Assembly: GCA_000433135.1 (NCBI GenBank)
Contig: HF991936.1
Span: 8,705-19,609, forward strand
Length of the DNA: 10,905 nucleotides
Source: Clostridium sp. CAG:921
GTDB taxonomy: Bacteria > Bacillota > Clostridia > TANB77 > CAG-465
Reading direction: 5' to 3'
Shown piece after piece: positions 6,101-10,844 of the stretch (position 1 is the stretch's first letter; the number at the start of each line of letters is the position of its first letter). A model generated the notes under the pieces. That model was not told the DNA's origin and ran no database searches. It saw only the letters and a list, made by a program, of their open reading frames with translations. The translations under genes were made by a program, and so were the position numbers.

Positions 6101-7469
6101 TGCTTTATCTAAAGAATTACCACAAGGTGAATATTATTATAAAGAGACAAAAGTTCCTTCAAACATTGTTTTAGATAGTACATTACGTAAATTTACTATG
6201 GGAACAGAAGTTGTAAAAGTAAAAGTAGAAAACAAATATGCAGTAGGAAAAATCAGAATTATAAAATTTGATAGCAATAAAAATGCACTTTCAGGAGTAA
6301 AATTTGAAATTTACGCTGAAGATATGAAAACACTAGTAGATACTATAACAACTGTTTCTGATGGAACTGCAGTATCAAAAGAATTAAAAACAGGTGTATA
6401 TTATTACAAAGAAGTAGAAGCACCAAAGACAGTTGTAATGAATACTGCAATGGAAAAATTTGAAATAAAAACTGCTAATCAAGTAGTAACAGTAAATGTT
6501 GAAAATAAAGTTGCAACAGGTATATTAAAAATTATCAAAGTTTCTGATGAAGGCGAAAAATTAGAAAATGTAACATTCCAAATTTTAAATGCAAATAGAG
6601 AAGTAGTAGATACGATTGTTACTAATAAAGAAGGCATAGCTACTTCAAAAGACTTAGAATGTGGAACATATTACTATAGAGAAGATAAAAATAATGTACC
6701 AGTTAAAGTTATACCTGATACAAAAGAACATGAATTTACAATTGATGAACAAGGCAAAGTAGTTGAAGTTACTGTTGTAAATAAGGTTGTAAAAGGTAGC
6801 TTAAAAATTGTAAAAACTGATGACTTAAAAACTCCACTTGAAGGTGTGGTATTCCAAATCTTAGATTCTAATAAAAATGTTATTGAAGAAATAACAACAG
6901 ATAAAGAAGGTATAGCAGTATCAAAAGAATTAAAGATTGGTAAATATTACTATAAGGAAATAAAAGCACCAGATAATGTTATTATGGATGAAAGTTTAAA
7001 AGAATTTACAATAACAGCTCAAAAAGCAATTTATGAAGTAAATGTTCAAAATACTAGAATATGTGGAAAACTTATAATTACTAAAATTGATAAAGATACA
7101 AAAGCTCCAATACCTAATGTAACATTCCAAATCTTAAATGAGAATAAAGAAGTTATAAATACTGTAGTTACTGGAAATGACGGAGTTGCTAGAATAGGTG
7201 ATTTACAAAAAGGTAAATATTACTTTAAAGAAGTAGATGCTCCTCAAGAGTACATAATGCAAAGTGGAGAAGTAGCTTTTGAAATTAGTAGAGATGTTCA
7301 AACAGTTGAAAAAACTGTAGTAAATGAACACAAAAAATTACCACAAACTGGTGGATTCTTTAGTACTAACGTATTAATAGTAATAATAGTTGCAGTGGTA
7401 GCTATAAGCGGATATGTAATTCTTGAAGTTGTAAAAAACAAAAAAAATGATGGTACTAAAAAAGAATAA
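3141..7469 (+). CDS. LPXTG-anchored thioester adhesin with twelve CnaB (SpaA-type) domains
   Basis: A 1442-residue surface protein. A signal peptide (hydrophobic core about 11-26, cleavage near 31-33) leads into an N-terminal thioester domain (about 36-190), with Cys72 in GYCLD and Gln127 in TQIAVW as the Cys-Gln pair. A beta-rich region follows (about 190-311), starting DDYMMAGPYVLS. Twelve CnaB-like domains of about 90 residues span 312-1398, then LPQTG (1400-1404), a hydrophobic segment and a Lys-rich tail, the full cell-wall sorting signal. Every CnaB copy keeps the Lys (first strand), Glu (the YxxxE position) and Asn (last strand) needed for an internal isopeptide bond; in repeat 1 these are K319, E367 and N399. 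In known thioester adhesins the reactive bond links covalently to host or surface amines, and the CnaB chain forms a rigid stalk. No YPKN-type pilin motif is seen, so a monomeric adhesin is likelier than a pilin. The start is set by GGAGGAGA 6 nt upstream. Extra cysteines at 234, 910, 1174 and 1308 are uncommon in such proteins. The ligand is unknown. Confidence 0.95.
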   Translation: MKDVKNLKLKIGLIVVVLVLMIVQISPFEIFGDEKELVFTYTQGEMIFKNTFYTTSNVSYFRGRVGNHVGYCLDIGIPLPVQSGGTLKLIDRKVSTFTTSVLYYGYPNRTAAQIGVNSDNEAELATQIAVWTVAKAGGDSVKTTQNFAFNDLVAKTGHEEAAERVKNAARRIVEQANASPYYPNPTFNILSSSAKLVIKDDYMMAGPYVLSIAGFNATTANVSLVNAPKSAVLCDANGNAKTTFANGESVYVKLAKSEAGSTLTIKAVANGSIKVAKIYGTGNDDARQDFIILKEDPISKEASVNFKWDTVKGKINLYKVDQYNNRIANVKFELKDSSNKVVATGTTDANGFIEFANLSLGEYTLTEVSAPAGYEKATEPYKVTVSNSAATPVSVTVKNRKIGKAKIEVLKYDRDDKSKVLSGALFNLLDSNDKVIYENQKTDANGKVVFDNLDAGTYKVLEVQPPKGYQGYNKTITVEAKENVVSKVEVPNLRVNGGIEILKVDENKKPVANVKFNILDSNKKLVETIVTDSNGKAETSVELKLGTYYYQEVEAPSYVVKNTEVNKFDVTAKAQVVTVTVENKLSKGKIKIVKKDEDGKVLAGVVFQILDSNKSVVDTITTDANGIAISKELVSGDYTFKETSLGKNTGLVLDTAEKKFTLGNQTVTVDVTNYYGKGTLKILKTDSDGKSLEGVKFEIYASDKKTLVDTITTDKNGLATSKALRIGSYFYKEVSAPANVIMDSNLYGFSITKNNDVVTKTIKNELKRGKLQVVKTTEDGKPLANVTFQILDKDNKVVQKIRTNAQGIAESNDLPAGEYYYQEIEAPSNVVIDSQTHKFTMGYQIVKVEVKNNYAKGTIQIVKTDSNKNLLQGVKFEIYTSDMKTVVDTITTDAKGVATSKELVLGTYYCKEIEAPKTVIMNTQPIKAEITKNKQVVKLDVVNELVKAKLQIEKVTEDGLPLEGVTFQVLDANQKVVDTITTNKNGYALSKELPQGEYYYKETKVPSNIVLDSTLRKFTMGTEVVKVKVENKYAVGKIRIIKFDSNKNALSGVKFEIYAEDMKTLVDTITTVSDGTAVSKELKTGVYYYKEVEAPKTVVMNTAMEKFEIKTANQVVTVNVENKVATGILKIIKVSDEGEKLENVTFQILNANREVVDTIVTNKEGIATSKDLECGTYYYREDKNNVPVKVIPDTKEHEFTIDEQGKVVEVTVVNKVVKGSLKIVKTDDLKTPLEGVVFQILDSNKNVIEEITTDKEGIAVSKELKIGKYYYKEIKAPDNVIMDESLKEFTITAQKAIYEVNVQNTRICGKLIITKIDKDTKAPIPNVTFQILNENKEVINTVVTGNDGVARIGDLQKGKYYFKEVDAPQEYIMQSGEVAFEISRDVQTVEKTVVNEHKKLPQTGGFFSTNVLIVIIVAVVAISGYVILEVVKNKKNDGTKKE
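3246..3710 (+). other. Thioester domain of the adhesin (protein residues 36-190)
   Basis: The hallmarks are an aromatic-Cys motif (Y71-C72-L73-D74) and, 55 residues later, TQIAVW (126-131), matching the TQxAIW motif that supplies the glutamine of the thioester. The domain is the outermost part of the protein once the C-terminus is wall-anchored, as expected for a covalent adhesin tip. Boundaries are estimated. Confidence 0.85.
4074..7334 (+). repeat. Twelve tandem CnaB-domain coding repeats, about 270 bp each
   Basis: Approximate protein boundaries are 312-401, 402-496, 497-586, 587-676, 677-767, 768-855, 856-946, 947-1034, 1035-1125, 1126-1217, 1218-1307 and 1308-1398. Each unit runs GxLxIxKxD, then V-x-F-x-I-(L/Y), a D(T/E)ITT-like turn, G-x-A-x-S-K-E-L, GxYYYKExxAP and a final V-x-N strand. 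Lys/Glu/Asn triads include K411/E462/N492, K503/E552/N583, K594/E642/N673, K1225/E1273/N1304 and K1315/E1364/N1395. Repeats 1 and 2 are the most divergent and keep the classical E-box ending APAGY or PPKGY. Confidence 0.9.
4899..6515 (+). repeat. Three-fold A-B domain-pair amplification, 537-bp unit
   Basis: Domains 4-9 alternate between an A type (FQILD-like strand, KFTMG-like late strand, ending N-x-Y-(A/G)) and a B type (FEIY strand, ending N-E-L or N-K-V). B units start at residues 677, 856 and 1035, exactly 179 residues (537 bp) apart. A units start at 587, 768 and 947; the first A carries two extra residues. Duplication of a two-domain block explains this better than single-domain duplication. 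Confidence 0.8.
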
Positions 7470-7486
7470 TTTTACTAAATAATAAA

Positions 7487-7522
7487 GTGAGGTAGGGTGA
7501 GAGATTGCTCTTCCTCATTTTT
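7487..7522 (+). terminator. Rho-independent terminator after the adhesin gene
   Basis: The outer stem is TGAGG (7487-7491) with CCTCA (7512-7516) and the inner stem is AGAG/CTCT, joined by an uneven internal loop. Six T's follow (7517-7522). The stem is imperfect, but its position 18 nt after the stop codon and its T-run support the call. Confidence 0.7.
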
Positions 7523-7669
7523 TATATTATAGGAAATATCGTTTTTTTAATGTAGTTTTAAATTTTAAATATAAAAAATAAAATCAAATTAAAATAGATG
7601 ATTTATATTTTACATGTATATTACAATTTGATATTTAAGTTATAAAAATGATTAAATATAGCATAGCTA
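7523..7669. other. AT-rich spacer before adk
   Basis: No gene is visible. The one notable element is TTTACATGTATA at 7609-7620, with a TACATGTA palindrome at its core (7611-7618). It is repeated at 9789-9800 in the spacer before infA. Confidence 0.4.
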
Positions 7670-7698
7670 TTTACTTTTTGAAGATTTTGTGCCATAAT
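7670..7698 (+). promoter_or_regulatory. Extended -10 promoter for adk-map
   Basis: TTTACT at 7670-7675 and CATAAT at 7693-7698 have a 17-bp spacer, with TG at 7690-7691 giving TGCCATAAT. The hexamers are weaker than in the other promoters here, but the extended -10 compensates. The start point near 7705 leaves a leader of about 25 nt. Confidence 0.6.
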
Positions 7699-7730
7699 TA
7701 TACTGAAAAGAATTTTAAGGAGGAATAGAA

Positions 7731-8351
7731 ATGGTTTATATAATAACTGGTGGACCTGCTTCTGGCAAAGGTACACGTTCAGAAATTTTAGCAAATGCAT
7801 TAAATATACCACACATTTCTACTGGTGATTTAATAAGAGAAGTTGCTAAAAAAGATGAAGAAATAAGTGCAAAATTAAAAAGAGGAGAACTTATTTCAGA
7901 TGAGGTAATGACAAGGTTACTAGAAGATAGAATAGCAAAGGGAGATTGCAAAAATGGTCTTGTTTTAGATGGTTATCCAAGAACTTTAGAACAAATTAAA
8001 CTACTTGATGGTGTTCTTGCCAAGTTTGATATGAAAGTAGATAAAGTAATTGAACTTACTGTTCCAGATGAACTTGTTTATAGAAGAATATTAGAAAGAA
8101 AAAAATGTGATAATTGTGGAAAAATGTATGGAATAGATTTTCCACCAAAGGTTAATGATATATGTGATGATTGTGGTGGCAAACTTTCTGTAAGGGCTGA
8201 TGATACAAAAGAAACATTAAAAGCAAGAATTGATATATATAAAGAAAATTCAAAGGAAATTTTAGAATATTACAAAAAACTTGGAATATTAAAAACTGTT
8301 GATTCATCTTCACATCCTGAAAGAATGGTTGAAGAAGCAACTAATGATTAA
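7731..8351 (+). CDS. adk: Adenylate kinase with zinc-binding lid
   Basis: A 206-residue cytoplasmic kinase catalysing ATP + AMP = 2 ADP. The P-loop is GGPASGKGT (7-15), a variant of the usual GxPGAGKGT. STGDLIR (30-36) and DGYPRT (80-85) form the AMP site. The lid carries Cys126, Cys129, Cys145 and Cys148, the CxxC-x15-CxxC zinc site usual in Gram-positive enzymes. R155, D157, D158 and R166 complete the RxDDxxETxxxR signature. It is slightly shorter than the usual 212-217 residues, the shortfall being at the C-terminus. The strong site AAGGAGGAA (7717-7725) sets the start. In most Bacillota adk follows secY in the ribosomal spc operon; here it has its own promoter and follows the adhesin. map starts 40 bp downstream without a terminator between, so the two are co-transcribed. 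Confidence 0.97.
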   Translation: MVYIITGGPASGKGTRSEILANALNIPHISTGDLIREVAKKDEEISAKLKRGELISDEVMTRLLEDRIAKGDCKNGLVLDGYPRTLEQIKLLDGVLAKFDMKVDKVIELTVPDELVYRRILERKKCDNCGKMYGIDFPPKVNDICDDCGGKLSVRADDTKETLKARIDIYKENSKEILEYYKKLGILKTVDSSSHPERMVEEATND

Positions 8352-8391
8352 CTTTAGTGACAATAAGAATATAGAAAGGTAAGTAATAATT

Positions 8392-9162
8392 GTGATTAAT
8401 ATAAAAACTGAAAAAGAAATAAAATTAATGGAAGAATCAGCTGTTTGCTTAAAAGCAGCATTAAAAGCAATTGAAGAAAATATTAAGCCTGGTGTGACAA
8501 CACTTTATCTAAATGATGTGGCAGAAAAGGCAATGAGAGAAAATGGTGCGACACCTGCTTTCATTGGAGAAGAATGTCCATATAGGGGTGGAAAGAAGTA
8601 TAAGTGGGCAATATGTACATCAGTAAATGATGAAATTATTCATGGTATTCCATCTAGTTCAGTCATTTTAAAAGAAGGCGATATTGTTAGTGTGGATCTT
8701 GGAACTTATAAAGATGGTTGGGCTTCTGATGCTGGTAGAACTTATGCGGTTGGAAAAGTAAAACCAGTTTGTCAAAAATTAATTGATGTTGCAAGGGATG
8801 CTTTTTTTGCTGGCGTTGATCAAGCAGTGCCTGGAAATAGAATAGGTGATATTTCAAATGCAATTCAAACTTATGTTGAAAAACATGGCTTTTCTCTTTT
8901 AAGAGAATATCAAGGACATGGAATAGGAAGAAGAATGCACGAAGATCCTGGAGTACCAAATATAGGTAGGAAAGGGACTGGACCAAGATTACAAGTTGGG
9001 ATGGCTCTTGCAATTGAGCCAATGATTTGTGAAGGAAAACCTGATGTTTATGTAAAAAGAGATATGTGGACAGTGGCTACTATGGATAGTAAAATGACAT
9101 CATATTATGAAAATACAATTGTTATTACAGAAAATGGAGTAAAAATATTAACACTTGATTAA
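8392..9162 (+). CDS. map: Methionine aminopeptidase, type I
   Basis: A 256-residue cytosolic metalloprotease that removes the initiator Met from nascent proteins. The dinuclear metal ligands are all present: D102 (SVDLG), D113 (SDAGRT), H176 (GHGIG), E209 (AIEP) and E240 (YYENT). The substrate-side histidines are H84 (IIHGIP) and H183 (MHEDP). The start is GTG at 8392, giving MINIKTEKEIKLM, the normal N-terminus of the family; the binding site AAAGG (8375-8379) is modest, about 12 nt away. The loop before ICTSVN reads FIGEECPYRGGKKYKWA, about six residues longer than the common FxGYxGFPAS version. It follows adk by 40 bp and ends in a strong terminator, so it does not continue into infA as in the canonical operon. 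Confidence 0.96.
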   Translation: MINIKTEKEIKLMEESAVCLKAALKAIEENIKPGVTTLYLNDVAEKAMRENGATPAFIGEECPYRGGKKYKWAICTSVNDEIIHGIPSSSVILKEGDIVSVDLGTYKDGWASDAGRTYAVGKVKPVCQKLIDVARDAFFAGVDQAVPGNRIGDISNAIQTYVEKHGFSLLREYQGHGIGRRMHEDPGVPNIGRKGTGPRLQVGMALAIEPMICEGKPDVYVKRDMWTVATMDSKMTSYYENTIVITENGVKILTLD

Positions 9163-9165
9163 AAT

Positions 9166-9205
9166 AAATGAGGAAGTACACAAGTATATGTATTTCCTCA
9201 TTTTT
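9166..9205. terminator. Strong, probably bidirectional terminator between map and the inverted gene
   Basis: Arms 9166-9180 and 9189-9203 form a 15-bp stem with a single G-U pair and an 8-nt loop. T's at 9201-9205 end the plus strand. On the minus strand the hairpin is followed by a T-rich run (complement of 9160-9168), so it can also stop the convergent gene ending at 9242. Confidence 0.9.
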
Positions 9206-9241
9206 AGACTAAAAATAAATTACTAATTTAAAGCAAAATAT

Positions 9242-9688
9242 TTATAGCTGTTCTTTTATTTCTTTTATTTCCAAAAGAAGTTCAGTAATTTTTTCATTGT
9301 GAAATTCAATTTCTTTTAAAATACTGTTGATGATAGACTCTTTTAATAATTTGCTAAATATTTTTTTATTACATATTGTAGCTGGAAACAAAAATAAAAA
9401 GTTATTTTGCATCGAATCTGAAAATCCGACTATACGGTTATTTTCAGTTTTAATTAAGCATAGATGAACAGTTTTTTTCAAATTAGTGCTAGTATTGCAT
9501 TGTATACAATCTTTACTACTTGATTCTAGTAATGTTAATAATTCTAAATAGCAATTATTAGCAGTAAAAGTCTGTACTTTAGCTTCTTCATCAGTTATAT
9601 ACCTAAAGCTAATAGTTGATTTGCTGCATCTTTCAGTAAATGATACTTCTGTAAGTTCGATTGGAACAACTTCAAAAAGTTCAATCAT
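9242..9688 (-). CDS. Hypothetical protein, 148 residues, inverted within the ribosomal gene cluster
   Basis: I do not recognise this family. The gene looks real: a strong Shine-Dalgarno (GGAGGG, complement 9695-9700) lies 6 nt before the ATG at 9688, and a good promoter lies upstream. The sequence begins MIELFEVVPIELTEVSFTE with no signal peptide and no long membrane segment; one hydrophobic patch, NFLFLFPATI, is at about 95-104. It has six cysteines (21, 46, 61, 64, 77 and 105), including a DCIQCN pair at 60-65, so metal binding is possible but not shown. The last 40 residues (KEIEFHNEKITELLLEIKEI and on) are charged with heptad-like leucine/isoleucine spacing, suggesting a helical or coiled-coil tail. 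It is convergent with map and divergent from infA. It could be a small regulator or partner protein; no function is assigned. Confidence 0.8.
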   Translation of the reverse strand: MIELFEVVPIELTEVSFTERCSKSTISFRYITDEEAKVQTFTANNCYLELLTLLESSSKDCIQCNTSTNLKKTVHLCLIKTENNRIVGFSDSMQNNFLFLFPATICNKKIFSKLLKESIINSILKEIEFHNEKITELLLEIKEIKEQL

Positions 9689-9736
9689 AAATTACCCTCC
9701 ATGAATTATTAAATAATAGGTATAAATACGCTAGTT

Positions 9737-9759
9737 ACGTTTAGATTGTACCACGTTTA
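9737..9759 (-). repeat. ACGTTTA direct repeats flanking the -10 of the hypothetical gene
   Basis: ACGTTTA occurs at 9737-9743 and 9753-9759 (plus-strand reading), 16 bp start to start. One copy lies in the spacer next to the -10 and the other at the predicted transcription start. The position would suit a repressor, possibly autoregulatory, but two heptamers are weak evidence. Confidence 0.3.
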
Positions 9760-9773
9760 AATAAAAAAATCAA
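9745..9773 (-). promoter_or_regulatory. Sigma-A promoter for the hypothetical inverted gene
   Basis: On the minus strand, TTGATT (complement 9768-9773), a 17-bp spacer and TACAAT (complement 9745-9750), with TG one base before the -10 (TGGTACAAT). The start is near 9738, about 50 nt before the ATG. Confidence 0.75.
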
Positions 9774-9872
9774 TAATATTATGTTATATTTACATGTATA
9801 ATATGGTATTTATTAGTATAAATTTCATTTGTTATTAGTTTCTTTTAAAAAGAAGAAATTTTTTTAAATTTG

Positions 9873-9901
9873 TTGACATTACTACATAAATTTGTTATAA
9901 T
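9873..9901 (+). promoter_or_regulatory. Perfect sigma-A promoter with extended -10 for the infA-rpmJ-rpsM-rpsK operon
   Basis: TTGACA at 9873-9878, a 17-bp spacer and TATAAT at 9896-9901, with TG at 9893-9894. An A/T tract upstream (9845-9870) could act as an UP element. The start near 9908 gives a leader of about 63 nt. This promoter lets the translation genes run independently of adk-map. Confidence 0.92.
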
Positions 9902-9970
9902 GTATGTGTTAATAATGCTTAATTTTGTGTTTTTGCATTGTAACTAATAAATATATAGGAGGAGTTGGCT

Positions 9971-10189
9971 GTGGCAAAAGATGATGTTATTGAAGTTGAT
10001 GGAGTAGTTGTAGATGCTTTACCAAATGCAAATTTTAAAGTGAAACTTGAAAATGGACATGAGGTGTTAGCACATATATCTGGAAAATTAAGAATGCATT
10101 ATATTAAAATTTTACCAGGAGATAAAGTGAAACTAGAACTTTCAACTTATGATTTATCGAAAGGAAGAATTACTTGGAGAGCAAAGTAA
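9971..10189 (+). CDS. infA: Translation initiation factor IF-1
   Basis: A 72-residue single OB-fold protein that sits in the 30S A site during initiation. [57 protein letters not shown] and [11 protein letters not shown] match the family over its full length; the end ITWRAK replaces the common ITYRxK. The start is GTG at 9971, 6 nt after AGGAGGAG (9957-9964). The in-frame TTG at 9965 abuts that site and cannot be used. In the usual order it follows map directly; here a terminator and an inverted gene intervene. The 146-bp gap to rpmJ is longer than normal and structured. Confidence 0.97.
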   Translation: MAKDDVIEVDGVVVDALPNANFKVKLENGHEVLAHISGKLRMHYIKILPGDKVKLELSTYDLSKGRITWRAK

Positions 10190-10214
10190 TCCTATTATTT
10201 ATTTAATATTTTGA

Positions 10215-10280
10215 AATAAACATTAGCTAGAGCGGCTGAGAGGTATAATCCTAGTATCTCTTTTTAGTGTGATGTTTATT
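10215..10280 (+). other. Nested inverted-repeat element in the infA-rpmJ spacer (candidate RNA structure)
   Basis: The outer arms AATAAACAT (10215-10223) and ATGTTTATT (10272-10280) pair perfectly and extend by two further pairs. CTA/TAG (10227-10229 and 10265-10267) can continue the stem. Inside, AGAGGTAT (10239-10246) pairs with GTATCTCT (10254-10261), 8 bp with two G-U, a 7-nt loop and then four more T's. The inner hairpin alone would act as a weak terminator, while the outer stem would bury its T-run. The 66-nt element could be an attenuator, a ribosomal-protein leader or a small mobile repeat. No known class was recognised. Confidence 0.45.
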
Positions 10281-10294
10281 ATATATAACTTACT

Positions 10295-10316
10295 TTTGTT
10301 AAATAGATTTAACAAA
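10295..10316 (+). repeat. 22-bp interrupted palindrome just before the rpmJ ribosome binding site
   Basis: The arms TTTGTTAAAT (10295-10304) and ATTTAACAAA (10307-10316) are exact complements around a 2-bp centre (AG). The palindrome ends 6 bp before AGGAGG (10322-10327). As DNA it suits a dimeric repressor; as RNA it forms a hairpin near the Shine-Dalgarno, although its 2-nt loop would need to open by one pair. Confidence 0.5.
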
Positions 10317-10335
10317 GCTTTAAGGAGGATTTAAG

Positions 10336-10449
10336 ATGAAAGTAAGAACATCTGTAAAGAAAATTTGTGAGAAGTGCAAAGTTATCAGAAGAAACGGCGT
10401 TGTTCGTGTAATCTGTGAAAATCCAAAGCACAAACAAAGACAAGGTTAA
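10336..10449 (+). CDS. rpmJ: 50S ribosomal protein L36 (bL36), zinc-ribbon form
   Basis: A 37-residue protein, [20 protein letters not shown] and on, ending KHKQRQG. Cys11, Cys14, Cys27 and His32 give the C-C-C-H zinc site of the zinc-containing L36 type. It binds 23S rRNA in the large subunit. The Shine-Dalgarno AAGGAGG (10322-10328) lies 7 nt before the ATG. It sits between infA and rpsM, as in nearly all Bacillota. Confidence 0.97.
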   Translation: MKVRTSVKKICEKCKVIRRNGVVRVICENPKHKQRQG

Positions 10450-10469
10450 TTGTGGGGGTGTAAAGTTAA

Positions 10470-10841
10470 ATGGCACGTATAGCTGGAGTAGATTTACCTA
10501 AAAATAAGGTAGCTGAAATAGGACTAACATCTATATATGGAATTGGTCGTCCTGTTGCAAGAAAAATATTAGCTGAAGCTGGTATTGAAACAACAAAAAG
10601 AGTTAAAGATTTTACAGAAGAAGAGGAAGCAAAAATAAGAGAAATTATCGAAAGAGATTATGTTGTTGAGGGAGATCTTCGTAAAGAGATAGCTTTAAAC
10701 ATCAAAAGATTAATGGAAATTAATTGCTATAGAGGTCAAAGACATAAAAGAAGACTTCCTGTTCGTGGTCAAAGAACAAAGACTAATGCAAGAACAAGAA
10801 AAGGTAAAGCAAAACCAATTGCTGGAAAGAAAGGAGTATAA
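10470..10841 (+). CDS. rpsM: 30S ribosomal protein S13 (uS13)
   Basis: A 123-residue protein of the small-subunit head that contacts the P-site tRNA and the B1 bridges. [10 protein letters not shown], the helix-hairpin-helix [19 protein letters not shown] (21-39), [19 protein letters not shown] and the basic tail [16 protein letters not shown] are the family landmarks at the expected length. The segment [10 protein letters not shown] has Arg where RHRRGLPVRG normally has Gly; in a well-translated core gene this looks like lineage variation. The binding site GGGGGTG (10454-10460) is 9 nt upstream. It lies 20 bp after rpmJ and 3 bp before rpsK. Confidence 0.98.
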   Translation: MARIAGVDLPKNKVAEIGLTSIYGIGRPVARKILAEAGIETTKRVKDFTEEEEAKIREIIERDYVVEGDLRKEIALNIKRLMEINCYRGQRHKRRLPVRGQRTKTNARTRKGKAKPIAGKKGV

Positions 10842-10844
10842 AAA

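Noticed and set aside
4074..7334. Repetitive array considered as CRISPR or intergenic satellite
   Set aside because: It is one continuous reading frame encoding beta-sandwich domains; repeats are about 270 bp and diverged, with no spacers.
7621..9022. Minus-strand ORFs over the adk start, the adk end and map
   Set aside because: They overlap well-supported genes antisense and show low-complexity Leu/Phe/Gln-rich translations without initiation signals.
9839..9865. Possible terminator hairpin (TTTCTT/AAGAAA plus seven T's) before the infA promoter
   Set aside because: The stem is 6 bp with a single G-C pair, and no plus-strand gene ends nearby; most likely it is part of the A/T tract upstream of the promoter.
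9965..9970. TTG upstream start of infA
   Set aside because: It directly abuts the AGGAGGAG site; the GTG at 9971 has correct spacing and gives the standard MAKDD N-terminus.
10231..10245. CTGAGA resembling part of the TPP riboswitch
   Set aside because: The other conserved TPP segments are missing, and the neighbouring genes are ribosomal, not thiamine-related.
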